56,425 nucleotides of DNA from Gammaproteobacteria bacterium (GTDB lineage Bacteria; Pseudomonadota; Gammaproteobacteria; Steroidobacterales; Steroidobacteraceae): contig JAQGOE010000326.1 in assembly GCA_028293725.1 (NCBI GenBank), positions 1 to 56,425 on the forward strand. The letters run 5' to 3'. The translations under genes were made by a program, and so were the position numbers. Below the pieces are notes generated by a model that was given only the letters and a program-made list of their open reading frames with translations, had not been told where the DNA came from and made no database searches. Within the stretch, counting starts at the first letter, position 1, and every line of letters begins with the position of its first letter. Positions 8,155 to 16,987 of this stretch are shown here, in pieces.

Positions 8155-8832
8155 CTAGGATGGCTGAATGCGGTTGGTTTCGGGGTGCAGCATCCAGGAG
8201 ATGGATTCGGCCACGTACGGCGCGTTTCCCAGCCCCGGACAAGCAGCCCATAACATCAGCGGCTCGTTGCCGTAGCGGACGTTGCCGATGTGCTGGCTCT
8301 TGTCTTTGTCGACGGAGGGATCCGGGTACTGGAAGCCGATGCCGCGGCGGATTTTCTCCAGATCGGCGGGCTTGCCGGTCAGGAAGGTCCAACCCGGCTT
8401 CGCGTGGAACATGTCCCGGTAGGCGCGGATGGCCTTGACGTCGTCCTCCTCGGGCTTGAGGGTGAATGAGTACATGAAAAGCTTCTTGCCCACGTCGTCG
8501 CCGAGCAACTTCTGCACCGTGACCAGGTTGGCTGTCACGGCGGGACAGATCTCGTCGCACTTGGTGTAGAAGAAATTCAGGGTGACGATCTTGTCCTTGA
8601 GCAGGTCGTCGTAGAACCTCACCTGTTTGCCTTCATGGGTCAGCAGTGGCACGTTAGGTAAGTGCAGCCGCTGGATGCGCTGCCGCGCCAGCTGCGACTG
8701 CGTCGGTTTCACATCGCTCACCGCCGCGACGGCGGCACGCGCGAGGGTGCTTCCCCCGGCAAACGTGGCCGCTCCAGCGAGCGGTGCCAGCGCTGTCCAA
8801 CCTAGCATCTTCCTTCTCGATAGGTCGCTCAT
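8155..8832 (-). CDS. SCO1/SenC family copper chaperone
   Basis: A 225-residue exported thioredoxin-fold protein. The N-terminus has a twin-arginine-like signal (SRRKMLGWTALAPLAGAATF). The SCO signature is present: KCDEICP, giving the CxxxC copper ligands Cys92 and Cys96, plus His181 in SQHIGN as the likely third ligand. LKPEEDDVKAIRAYRDMF and GWTFLTGKPADLEKI match the family. SCO proteins carry Cu(I) or reduce copper-site thiols, classically for cytochrome oxidase; here the neighbour is a multicopper oxidase 31 bp upstream, so delivery to that enzyme is the simplest reading. AGGAG precedes the ATG at 8832. Confidence 0.9.
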   Translation of the reverse strand: MSDLSRRKMLGWTALAPLAGAATFAGGSTLARAAVAAVSDVKPTQSQLARQRIQRLHLPNVPLLTHEGKQVRFYDDLLKDKIVTLNFFYTKCDEICPAVTANLVTVQKLLGDDVGKKLFMYSFTLKPEEDDVKAIRAYRDMFHAKPGWTFLTGKPADLEKIRRGIGFQYPDPSVDKDKSQHIGNVRYGNEPLMLWAACPGLGNAPYVAESISWMLHPETNRIQPS

Positions 8833-8863
8833 GTGTTTAATCTCCTGGAAGTTGCGTCGCCGC

Positions 8864-10843
8864 TCACGGCACCAGTATTTCGTCGCCCTGCGCCAGCACG
8901 TGCCATAGCGCCATCATCGCGTGATCCTCATGCACCACGTTGTGACAGTGGATGGGGTACTTGCCTACCCAGTCGCGGAACTTGAAGAACAACATCACGC
9001 GCTCGTTGGGATGCAGTTGGGTGACGTCCTTGCGCCCCAAGTCGGTCGGTACGGTGGGCGCCACACGGTTGCGGCTGAGAATCTGGTGCTCCTCCAGGTG
9101 AATGTGTACGGGGTGCGTCCAGTCGCCGGTGAGATTGGTCAGCAGCCACTGCTCGGAGCTGTTCTGCTGGACCGTGAAGCGGAACTGGTTGCAATCCATG
9201 AACTGGCCGTTGATCGACCACTGGCCGTTCAAACGATCGAACTTGAAGGTGCGCACGATGCGGGGTGCCACATTCGTGGTGGGTAGGCTGTAGAACGAGG
9301 GATTGGTGGCAGGATCGACGCTGTCGTCGGTCACAGCCGTGCCACTCACCCGGAACTGCAGACAGAGGTCGCCGCTGCCGGCGGGCTTGATCGCGGGTTG
9401 GCTCGAGTTGAGCACCAGGGTGCACTCGGTGCTCGAGCTGTTCTGGGCGGCCACCTGGCTGTCGACGGCCACCGGACCCTGACCATTCAACTGGTTCAGC
9501 CGGTTCTCCAGGTAAAGGGTCTGCCCGGCGAACTTGCTGAAGTCGACGATGACATCGACGCGCTCCGCGGGCCCGATGCGGACGCTCTGGACCTGGATCG
9601 GATGCGGCAGCAGGTTGCCGTCCGTGCCGATCAGGTAGTACGGATTGGTAGCGCCCAGGTTGTTGAGGTTGGTGAGGAAGAACTCATAGAAGCGCGATGG
9701 ACCCGTATCCAGCAGGCGGAAGCGGTAGCGGCGCGGCTGTACGTTGAAGAAGGGCTGTATCTTGCCGTTGACCAGGAATTTATCGCCGAGGATGCCGTCC
9801 AGGTTGAACAGATCGAACACCAGCTCACCGCTGGTCGGATCGTAGACCCGGTCGGCAAACGACAGCGGAATATCGAACGCCGGGAAGTCAGGCAGATGGA
9901 AACCCGTACTGCTGTCGCCGGTGTCGAACTGGTTGAAGAGACAGTAGAACCCGGTCAGACCCTTGTAGGTGTTCTGCGAAGTGAAATCCACCCGATGATC
10001 GTGATACCACAACGTGCTCAATGACTCGTTGATGTCGCCGTTGGGCGCGAAGTCGGAGTTGAATCCGGCCAGCACGTTGGGGTAGTACTGGTCGCAGAAG
10101 TGACCGGCGGAATAGAAGTCGCAGGGATTGCCATCGCTCTCCGATGGGTTGTGCGCGTTGTGCAGGTGAGTGGTCACCGACGGCATGCCGAACCCGGAGT
10201 TGTTCACCTGCGTTACGGGCGGCAGGGAATTGATGTTGCGAGTGAGCTGCGGCTTACCGTAGAAAGCCTGGTAGGTCGGGCCCGGGCTGCGGGCGCCGGT
10301 GCCGTCATCGAATCCCCACAGGGTCTGTACAGGCAGCGTGGTGTCGGCCGTCTGACGCGCGGTGAACTGCCGCTGGTTGAATTGATACAAGGTGCCGGGA
10401 ACGACCGGAAACCGTGTGGGATTGATGAGCGGCGCCTGAAAGGCGGCGGCGCGCACCTCGCCCGCCGCGGTGTTGGGATTCAGCGTCGGCGTGGGACTCA
10501 GCGCTGTGACCTTGCGCGCCAGCGGCATGACCACCAGGGGATCCAGGAAAGGCCGCGTCTGTGGGCTCTGGGTCTGGTTGCCGGGCACGCAGCTCTGGTT
10601 CGTCCCGGGACTGGTGTTGGTTCCGGAGCTCGCCGGCTGATCGGTGGCGACCTGCCCGTAGGCCCGCGCGCTCAGACCGCTCTTGGCGATGAGCATGCCG
10701 CCCGAGGTGAGCAATCCCATCTTGAAGAGCTCGCGCCGGCTCGTTAGTCCGGCTGCGATCAGCTCGCGTCGATTCTTGGCCGCGTCGCACATCTCCTTGA
10801 AACGTCGCCGGGAAACCTTCTCTCCAAAGACGTTGTAGTACAT
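8864..10843 (-). CDS. Multicopper oxidase, CotA/bilirubin oxidase-like, Tat-exported
   Basis: A 659-residue laccase-type oxidase. The ATG at 10841-10843 has GGGGAGG upstream; an upstream ATG at 10885 is less likely. About 50 residues precede a twin-arginine signal (TSRRELFKMGLLTSGG), an unusually long leader. All four copper motifs are visible: HLHNAH at residue 226, WYHDH at 279, HPVHIH at 577 and HCHNVVHEDHAMM at 632, so type 1, 2 and 3 copper sites look complete; Met is in the axial position. The family oxidises phenols, bilirubin, Mn(II) or Cu(I) with O2, and the substrate cannot be told from sequence. First gene of a minus-strand group with SCO1 and the secreted protein at 6957. Confidence 0.92.
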   Translation of the reverse strand: MYYNVFGEKVSRRRFKEMCDAAKNRRELIAAGLTSRRELFKMGLLTSGGMLIAKSGLSARAYGQVATDQPASSGTNTSPGTNQSCVPGNQTQSPQTRPFLDPLVVMPLARKVTALSPTPTLNPNTAAGEVRAAAFQAPLINPTRFPVVPGTLYQFNQRQFTARQTADTTLPVQTLWGFDDGTGARSPGPTYQAFYGKPQLTRNINSLPPVTQVNNSGFGMPSVTTHLHNAHNPSESDGNPCDFYSAGHFCDQYYPNVLAGFNSDFAPNGDINESLSTLWYHDHRVDFTSQNTYKGLTGFYCLFNQFDTGDSSTGFHLPDFPAFDIPLSFADRVYDPTSGELVFDLFNLDGILGDKFLVNGKIQPFFNVQPRRYRFRLLDTGPSRFYEFFLTNLNNLGATNPYYLIGTDGNLLPHPIQVQSVRIGPAERVDVIVDFSKFAGQTLYLENRLNQLNGQGPVAVDSQVAAQNSSSTECTLVLNSSQPAIKPAGSGDLCLQFRVSGTAVTDDSVDPATNPSFYSLPTTNVAPRIVRTFKFDRLNGQWSINGQFMDCNQFRFTVQQNSSEQWLLTNLTGDWTHPVHIHLEEHQILSRNRVAPTVPTDLGRKDVTQLHPNERVMLFFKFRDWVGKYPIHCHNVVHEDHAMMALWHVLAQGDEILVP

Positions 10844-10906
10844 AACCGCCTCCCCTGATGTTGGAGCTAGCGTAGCCCGCGTCACTCCGGAGCAGATAGG
10901 CGAAAC

Positions 10907-10918
10907 TTTTAGCTAAAA
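10907..10918. promoter_or_regulatory. 12-bp perfect palindrome upstream of multicopper oxidase
   Basis: TTTTAGCTAAAA, self-complementary, 64 bp upstream of the multicopper oxidase start in the 231-bp divergent region shared with the antiporter gene. It is AT-rich in a GC-rich context and well placed for an operator. No particular regulator is implied. Confidence 0.35.
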
Positions 10919-11074
10919 CCGCTGTTTGTTAGCATTTCGCGCTGAGGGCTCGCGGCGCGGGCAAAGAGCCGCGCGCGTGCGGCATAGCTCGTGCGACCTT
11001 GGGCCCGCTTTGACTGGCCGGTCAACGCCGTTTTGCCGCATACTCGGCTTCGACACCGGATTCGAATAACGCCA

Positions 11075-12676
11075 ATGACGCCAGTCGCACGCTTTGAACT
11101 CGTTCTCATTTTGATGGCGGCCGTCATCGTGCTGGAGTTACTGGCACGCCGGCTGCGTATGCCGCCTGCCGCGGCATTCATTCTCGGTGGAATTGCGCTC
11201 GCGCTCATTCCTGGAACGCCCGATGTCGAGCTCGATCCGGACCTGGTGCTGGTGCTGTTTCTGCCACCGCTGCTGATGGCCGGCGCTTATTTCACGGTGT
11301 GGCGCGACTTTCACGCCAATCTGCGCATCATTCTGCAGCTGGCCATCGGTGCGGTAGCGTTCACAACGGCGGCCGTCGGCATCGTCGCCCATTGGATGTA
11401 TCCGTCGCTTCCCTGGGCGGCGTGTTTCGCACTCGGAGCCATTGTGTCTCCGCCTGACGCCGTGTCGGCCAAGGCGGTTCTGCAACGCCTCACGCTACCG
11501 CCGCGAGTCACCGTGCTGCTGGAGGGCGAAAGCCTGGTCAACGACGCGACCGGCCTGGTGCTTTATCGGTTTGCGGTGACCGCCGCACTGACGGGTGCGT
11601 TCAGCGCGGGCCACGCCGTCTTGAGTTTCGGCGGACTGGCGCTCGGCGGCGTGGCGTTGGGACTCGGGTTCGGGTGGTTGGTGACGGTGCTGTTACTACG
11701 CCTGCGTGACCCCACTCTGAGCGTGATCGCGAGTTTCCTGGTGGCCTGGGTTTCCTACATCGTCGGCGACTGGCTCCACGTGTCGGGTGTGCTGTCCACG
11801 GTCGCGTGCGGCGTGGTGGTGGGAATACGCCAGCACACCGTCCTGTCGGCCGCGACCCGCGCCCAGGCGGAGGCCACCTGGGGGGTCATCGGGTTCATTC
11901 TCGAGTCGTTGATATTTATTCTGATCGGGCTGTCGCTGCGGAGTGTTTTGCAGCGCCTGGGCGGCAACTGGCATGCCATCGCCGTTCTCATGCCGGCCGC
12001 GTGGGCGATCATTGCAACAGTTATCGTCTCGCGGTTCGTCTGGATACTCCCGGCAACCTACATACCGCGTGCCTTGAGCCCATCGCTGCGCCGGCGCGAT
12101 CCCTACCCGCCAGTGTCGGTGCCCATCGTCATGAGTTGGGCCGGTATGCGCGGTGTGGTCAGCCTGGCAGCCGCTCTTGCCCTACCGGAGGAGTTCCCGG
12201 GACGTGACTTCATTCTGGCGACGACGTTCGCGGTGATCCTGGTCACGGTTCTGGTTCAGGGCGCCACGTTAGCTCCCTTGATTCGCGTCCTGGGCCTCAA
12301 CAACTTCACGCCGCAACAAACGACTACTCTGTCCGAACCCGAAGCCCGGGTCGAGATGGCGAGAGCGCAACTCGCCGAGGTCGAAAGATTGTCAGCGCGC
12401 GAAGACCAGACGCAACGCCATCCGCGCCTCGTCGAGCAGTATGGCTATCGGGCGCGAGCGGCGACCCGTTTCAACGAGGCCGCCGGGAGCCTGGTCGAGC
12501 AGAAGCGCGAGCACTTTACGGTCGTGCTGGCGGCGGTTGCAGCGGGCCGAGCCGAGATTCTGCGCCTCTATCACGCGGGCACGATCCACGATTCGGTACT
12601 CGGTGTGTTGGAGCACGACCTCGATCTCGAAGAAATCAGTGCGCGCAGGCACCTCGGCGAGCCCTCAGAGGGCTGA
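11075..12676 (+). CDS. Na+/H+ antiporter, CPA1 (NhaP/NhaK) family
   Basis: A 533-residue membrane protein with about 12 helices and a C-terminal cytoplasmic tail of about 110 residues. The CPA1 ion-binding motifs are present: ALGAIVSPPDAVSAKAVL (helix 5 region) and LLEGESLVNDATGLV (helix 6, the Asn-Asp pair). SWAGMRGVVSLAAALALP matches the conserved helix 11 region. It exchanges Na+ (or K+) for H+ at the inner membrane for pH and ion homeostasis. ATG 11075 is chosen because MTPVARFELVLILMAAVIVLEL begins at the first helix; the upstream in-frame extension from 10991 is Arg-rich and lacks family character. Divergent from the oxidase cluster. Confidence 0.9.
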   Translation: MTPVARFELVLILMAAVIVLELLARRLRMPPAAAFILGGIALALIPGTPDVELDPDLVLVLFLPPLLMAGAYFTVWRDFHANLRIILQLAIGAVAFTTAAVGIVAHWMYPSLPWAACFALGAIVSPPDAVSAKAVLQRLTLPPRVTVLLEGESLVNDATGLVLYRFAVTAALTGAFSAGHAVLSFGGLALGGVALGLGFGWLVTVLLLRLRDPTLSVIASFLVAWVSYIVGDWLHVSGVLSTVACGVVVGIRQHTVLSAATRAQAEATWGVIGFILESLIFILIGLSLRSVLQRLGGNWHAIAVLMPAAWAIIATVIVSRFVWILPATYIPRALSPSLRRRDPYPPVSVPIVMSWAGMRGVVSLAAALALPEEFPGRDFILATTFAVILVTVLVQGATLAPLIRVLGLNNFTPQQTTTLSEPEARVEMARAQLAEVERLSAREDQTQRHPRLVEQYGYRARAATRFNEAAGSLVEQKREHFTVVLAAVAAGRAEILRLYHAGTIHDSVLGVLEHDLDLEEISARRHLGEPSEG

Positions 12677-12778
12677 TTCTCGCCGCAGATCCACCGGAAT
12701 CGCCGGGAGCAGCTTGAAAACGGCCACCGCCGCACCTACCGTAGCTGTCTCGAGTCCGCCGCAAAAAGGAGTGACCAT

Positions 12779-13306
12779 ATGACCGCATCGACCGAGCGCG
12801 CAATCCTGGCCGGAGGTTGTTTTTGGGGCGTACAGGACCTGCTCCGGCGTTATCCGGGCGTCATCTCCACCCGGGTCGGCTATTCCGGCGGGGACGTGCC
12901 GAACGCGACGTACCGCAATCACGGCACTCATGCCGAAGCGATCGAAGTCATTTTCGATCCCAAGGTGATGAGCTATCGGAAACTGCTCGAGTTTTTCTTC
13001 CAGATCCACGATCCGAGCACCCTCAACCGGCAGGGCAACGACCGCGGACTCAGCTATCGCTCGGCGATTTTTTATACGACCGAGGAGCAGAAGGAAACGG
13101 CCGAGGACACTATCGCGGACGTCAATGCGTCAGGTCTCTGGCCGGGAAAAGTGGTGACGGAAGTCGCCCCCGCGGGCGATTTTTGGGAAGCGGAGCCGGA
13201 GCACCAGGACTACCTGGAGCGTATCCCGAACGGCTACACCTGCCACTTCGTGCGCCCTGAATGGAAGCTCCCGGTCCGGGCCAAGAAGGCCGCCGGCGTG
13301 GCGTGA
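12779..13306 (+). CDS. msrA: Peptide-methionine (S)-S-oxide reductase MsrA
   Basis: A 175-residue cytosolic repair enzyme that reduces methionine-S-sulfoxide in proteins. The catalytic motif GGCFWG is at residues 12-17 (Cys14 nucleophile). Family blocks [50 protein letters not shown] and [10 protein letters not shown] are all present. AAAGGAG lies before the ATG. Length is normal for the family. It fits the oxidative-stress and redox theme of neighbouring genes but is a stand-alone unit, 102 bp after the antiporter and convergent with the PQQ enzyme gene. Confidence 0.97.
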   Translation: MTASTERAILAGGCFWGVQDLLRRYPGVISTRVGYSGGDVPNATYRNHGTHAEAIEVIFDPKVMSYRKLLEFFFQIHDPSTLNRQGNDRGLSYRSAIFYTTEEQKETAEDTIADVNASGLWPGKVVTEVAPAGDFWEAEPEHQDYLERIPNGYTCHFVRPEWKLPVRAKKAAGVA

Positions 13307-13318
13307 GTCGAGGCGGAA

Positions 13319-13342
13319 TGGACGGTCCTCAGTGACCGTCCA
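13319..13342. terminator. Bidirectional hairpin between msrA and PQQ dehydrogenase
   Basis: Arms TGGACGGTC (13319-13327) and GACCGTCCA (13334-13342) with a 6-nt loop in which the stop codon of the minus-strand PQQ gene falls. It sits 13 bp after the msrA stop, so it can serve both convergent transcripts. No U-tract. Confidence 0.5.
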
Positions 13343-15194
13343 CTCCAAACGCGAGCAGCACATTACCCGGTTGGCCGGTGATGCGGCCGTAGCCGGAATT
13401 CACGTACACCATGCCGCCGGCGACGGTAGCTCCGCCGTTATCCAACGAGCCGCCCACGCCGGCAACGCCATTCACCGTGTCGAACGACTGGGCCGTATCG
13501 AAATCCCAGATCACACGACCGTCGCCACTGGCGTAGGCGCGTAAATGACCATCCTGAGAACCCGAAAACACCACTCCCGGCATGGCTGAGACGGCCTGCG
13601 ATTGGGCCGCGATGCAGTTTCTGGTACCCCAACTACACACGGGCGCGGGCGGATCGGCGCGCCACACCTGTTTGCCATCGTCGATCCGAAGTGCGACCAG
13701 GCCTCCAGGCTTGGCAGTCGTTGCAGCGGCGTCGGAAACAGGGGCATACAACATTTTCGAGTCCGCGGCACTGCCCCACTCGATGCCACCGAGACTGCTG
13801 CCAACACCGGCTTGCGCGGTCCACAACTCGCGGCCGGTCTCGGGGTCGAGACCGTAGACCTGTCCCGACTTCTCCCCCGTCAAGAGTACCTGGTGTCCGT
13901 TGGGCAGCGCTCGCAAGATCGGCGACGTACCGAAATCAACATCGGGGCCGAGCGTCTGTGGACACTTACCCTTCCCCGCGGAGTCCGGCGACTCACAGCC
14001 GACGACGTAATTGTCCTTGGCGTGCAGCTGATTCGCCCAGCGGACGGCGCCCGTGCTCATGTCGAGGGCGAGAATCGAATCCGTACGGCTGGTCGGGACC
14101 TCGGTGTATGAATTTCCCGTACCTACATACAACAGGTGGCGCTTGGGATCGAGGGTGGGCGCGGACCACACGGAACCGCCGGCGGGGCCATACAGCTGCG
14201 TACCATTTTCCGTTTTCTTGTAAGGCTGCGGCTGCTGCTCGATGGTGAAGGTCCGCCAGAGCAGCTTGCCGTCGCGAATATCGAGCGCGGCGACGCCGCC
14301 GCGGAACTTACAACATTCATAACCCGGCGCGGCGGCGGAGAGTTCCTCCAGGGACGACAGGGGGACATAGAGCTGTTGATCGTAGGGCACCGGGGCGCCT
14401 GTGATTCGCGCATCCGGGTGTTGATCGAGCCGCTTCTTCCAGATGGGCTTACCGGTGTCGGCGTTCAGCGCATAAACCGTAGCGGAGTCGTCTCCGAACA
14501 CGGTGGCGAGCTGCCTGCCGGAGTCACTCTGAATCATTACCACGGACACGGCAGCGCGCACCGGCGCCTCGGTGTCGAATGTCCAGTGGGTGCAGCCCGT
14601 CTTCGCATCGAGAGAATAAACGCGCCCAGCGGAGCTCGTCACATACACCCGCCCGCCCACGATCGTCGGCTGGCCGTAGATGTAGCTCGCCCGGTATCCG
14701 AACGCCCACTTCACTTTCAAGTGCGGCACATCAGCAGCGGTGATTCCGGGATCGGGTTGATAGCGCGAGTTGTTGAGATCGCGCCCCCAGCCGTTCCAAT
14801 TCGAGCCGCTGTCGGCCGCCTTGGCAACGCCGTGTGCCGTGCAGAGATTCGTCTCGGGAGCCTTGCCGAGGCTACCGGTGGGCGCCTTACCAGTGACAAA
14901 AGTCGTGACGGCCACGCGATCATTCATATTGAGGCCGGCCGCCTGCGCGCGCATGACGCCGTTCGTCAGAATCTGCATCACCTCGTCCGGGGTGCGCCTG
15001 GCGATGATGTCGCGGGCTGGAATCCGATCTTTCGGATGATCATGACAAGTGCTGCAGAACTGCCCGTAGAGTTGCGAGCCCGGGACCGACGGGGGGCCGT
15101 CGTTGCCCGCTCCGGCAGCCGGTGCCGAAACGAACAACAAAACGGCGGCGAGGGCCGCACTGGCCTGCGGCAGTTGCCGGACGATCAGCGCCAT
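13329..15194 (-). CDS. Periplasmic cytochrome c / PQQ-type quinoprotein dehydrogenase (PVA dehydrogenase-like)
   Basis: A 621-residue exported quinohaemoprotein. After a signal peptide (ending near APAAGAG), a small cytochrome c domain has the haem motif CSTCH (Cys47, Cys50, His51). The rest is a PQQ beta-propeller with repeated blades such as VYSLDAKTG, VYALNADTGKPIW, LALDMSTGAVRW and VYGLDPETGRELW, and a vicinal CC in GYECCKFRGGVAALD like that near PQQ in alcohol dehydrogenases. The domain order, haem first then PQQ, resembles polyvinyl alcohol dehydrogenase. The substrate is unknown. The ATG at 15192-15194 overlaps the stop of the upstream propeller gene by 1 nt (TGATG), so they are translationally coupled. 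Confidence 0.87.
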   Translation of the reverse strand: MALIVRQLPQASAALAAVLLFVSAPAAGAGNDGPPSVPGSQLYGQFCSTCHDHPKDRIPARDIIARRTPDEVMQILTNGVMRAQAAGLNMNDRVAVTTFVTGKAPTGSLGKAPETNLCTAHGVAKAADSGSNWNGWGRDLNNSRYQPDPGITAADVPHLKVKWAFGYRASYIYGQPTIVGGRVYVTSSAGRVYSLDAKTGCTHWTFDTEAPVRAAVSVVMIQSDSGRQLATVFGDDSATVYALNADTGKPIWKKRLDQHPDARITGAPVPYDQQLYVPLSSLEELSAAAPGYECCKFRGGVAALDIRDGKLLWRTFTIEQQPQPYKKTENGTQLYGPAGGSVWSAPTLDPKRHLLYVGTGNSYTEVPTSRTDSILALDMSTGAVRWANQLHAKDNYVVGCESPDSAGKGKCPQTLGPDVDFGTSPILRALPNGHQVLLTGEKSGQVYGLDPETGRELWTAQAGVGSSLGGIEWGSAADSKMLYAPVSDAAATTAKPGGLVALRIDDGKQVWRADPPAPVCSWGTRNCIAAQSQAVSAMPGVVFSGSQDGHLRAYASGDGRVIWDFDTAQSFDTVNGVAGVGGSLDNGGATVAGGMVYVNSGYGRITGQPGNVLLAFGVDGH

Positions 15195-16231
15195 CACGGC
15201 GCCGTGCGGTAGGCGATGCGGTCGCCGCGGAAGGTTCCAAACCAAAGCGTGGAGCCGACCTGCACGGCAGTGGTCGCGCCACTGAATTCCTTCGCGCCGG
15301 GCTCCTTGACGACAGGTGTGACCTTCAACGTCTTGGGATCGAGTAGCACGGTCGCCCACGCGAGTGGCTCGTTCAGATTCTTCGGGGTGACGAATTGCCC
15401 GGTGACAAAGATCCTTCCATCGGGTGCCCAACGCAGATTGTCAGGATTGAAATCAACCTTGACGCTCGAGCGCTCGCCCGCACCGGTGAGAGGCACGCGA
15501 TAAATTTCATGCGTGCCGTAGGCGTTGACGAATACCCATTTGCCGTCGCGGGAGACGACGATGCCGTTGTCTCCCGAGAGTTGCGTACCTGGAACTTCGC
15601 TGAATCCCTTGCCGGGGGTCCATAGATAGACGACGCCGTTGATCTGGCCCGCCAGAATGTGCTGGAAGGCTTCCTTGTCGGCGTTGTCCATGAATTTTGT
15701 GACGACGAAGCCGCCCTTGGGCAAGGCGGCCACCGAGTTGGGATTCACTCCCGACGGCACCACGACGCAGCCCACCCACTCAGCGGATCCCTTGCCGGCG
15801 TTCAAGTGGAAGACCTCCACCGAATCACGCCCGGCGTGGTTGATCGCGTAAACGGTCGATACGCCACTATGCCCCGGGACCACATCCAGTCCGTGAGTCG
15901 CGAGCCCCTTCAGATCCGGTGCGGCGCACGAATACGCCGGATCCGGCTTCGCGGCAATCGATAAAATAACGGGCTTGAACGTCTTTGCCGCGGTATCGAT
16001 CAGATACAACCCCGCGGATCCGGGCTGGAGAGAGCCGCCGACCAGCCAGCGGCCACCTTCGACCGGAAGGAAGTCCTCTACATTGACCACACCGCAGACA
16101 AAACTCAGATCGCCCACGGGTGCGCAGGATGTCGATCCGGCAGGCGCAGATTGGGCGCGCACCGAGTGCGTTGTGATGAACGATGTGGCAAGGACGAGCG
16201 TTGCGGCGGTAACGGCGGCGAGCGACTTCAT
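15194..16231 (-). CDS. Secreted SMP-30/strictosidine synthase-like beta-propeller protein
   Basis: A 345-residue protein with a signal peptide (LAAVTAATLVLATSFITTHSVRAQ) and propeller-like repeats: GGRWLVGGSLQPGSAGLYLID, PNSVAALPKGGFVVTKF, GDNGIVVSRDGKWVFVNAYGTHEIYRVPL and VDFNPDNLRWAPDGRIFVTGQF. The pattern matches the SMP-30/gluconolactonase and strictosidine synthase superfamily, many of which are lactonases or sugar-binding proteins. It is translationally coupled to the cytochrome c/PQQ dehydrogenase, so it may process the lactone or aldehyde product of that enzyme; this is an inference. Catalytic metal ligands cannot be assigned with confidence. Confidence 0.75.
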   Translation of the reverse strand: MKSLAAVTAATLVLATSFITTHSVRAQSAPAGSTSCAPVGDLSFVCGVVNVEDFLPVEGGRWLVGGSLQPGSAGLYLIDTAAKTFKPVILSIAAKPDPAYSCAAPDLKGLATHGLDVVPGHSGVSTVYAINHAGRDSVEVFHLNAGKGSAEWVGCVVVPSGVNPNSVAALPKGGFVVTKFMDNADKEAFQHILAGQINGVVYLWTPGKGFSEVPGTQLSGDNGIVVSRDGKWVFVNAYGTHEIYRVPLTGAGERSSVKVDFNPDNLRWAPDGRIFVTGQFVTPKNLNEPLAWATVLLDPKTLKVTPVVKEPGAKEFSGATTAVQVGSTLWFGTFRGDRIAYRTAP

Positions 16232-16280
16232 CTGGACGTCTCCCCTTTGACTGGCCGCCGATGTTACCTCAAGCCGGCTG

Positions 16281-16832
16281 TCATACCCTCAACTCCAGAT
16301 TGTAGGGAGCCGCCTTGGCGCAATAAGTGCGCTCGTGTGCCAGCAGCCAGCGCTTGCGTTCCAGCCCACCACCAAAACCAGTGAGAGATGCATCCGCGCC
16401 AATAACGCGGTGGCAGGGAACGATGATGGGTATGGGGTTCGCGCCATTGGCGGCGCCGACGGCACGCACGGCCGCGGGGCGACCGATCGTGGCCGCCAGT
16501 TGGCCATAGCTCACGGTAGTCCCCATCCGAATGTCTCGCAGCGCGGACCAGACCCGCCGCTGAAAGTCGGTGCCGCGAGTCTGCGTCCGGATGGACTCGA
16601 TCGCCCCCAGCTCGCCTTCGAAATAAGCCTCGAGCGCGAGTCTGGCGGGAGAGTGTGCGCGCGTTGCCCGAAGTTGATATCCGCTCTCGCCGTAGTGGAG
16701 ACGCAGCGACCGCTCCATGCGGTGCGACTTATCTTCCCACTCCGCCGCGCGCAGGCGCTGTTCCGCGTCGCTGACAAGCAGCATCCGGCCTGTGGGAGTA
16801 TCAAACGCTTCGGAAAAAAAGAGCTCGCTCAT
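16281..16832 (-). CDS. ogt: Methylated-DNA--protein-cysteine methyltransferase (Ogt-type)
   Basis: A 183-residue DNA repair protein that transfers the alkyl group from O6-alkylguanine to its own cysteine. The active site PCHRVIG is at residues 139-145 (Cys140). The C-terminal domain shows FQRRVWSALRDIRMGTTVSYGQLA and RAVGAANGANPIPIIVPCHRV, with FGGGLERKRWLLAHE after it. ATG 16832 starts MSELFFSEAFDTPTGRMLLV, the usual N-terminal beginning; the longer in-frame reading adds 34 residues without family character. It is divergent from the Ada-AlkA fusion gene over 155 bp, a pairing that suggests joint regulation by the adaptive response. Confidence 0.95.
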   Translation of the reverse strand: MSELFFSEAFDTPTGRMLLVSDAEQRLRAAEWEDKSHRMERSLRLHYGESGYQLRATRAHSPARLALEAYFEGELGAIESIRTQTRGTDFQRRVWSALRDIRMGTTVSYGQLAATIGRPAAVRAVGAANGANPIPIIVPCHRVIGADASLTGFGGGLERKRWLLAHERTYCAKAAPYNLELRV

Positions 16833-16987
16833 GACGCTCGCCTCTTGGGTTCGTTCGGTGATCCTGGAGCGGCATAGTGGTCCGGGCGTCCGGGGCTCGC
16901 TGGCGGAATTCGGACACGGATCGCCGCCCGACACTGATGTCCGAAAACCGCTAGACCGGCTGGCGGAGGCCGTGCCAGCATCATGGC

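Noticed and set aside
14136..15212. 358-codon plus-strand frame
   Set aside because: Antisense shadow of the cytochrome c/PQQ dehydrogenase; no recognisable protein.
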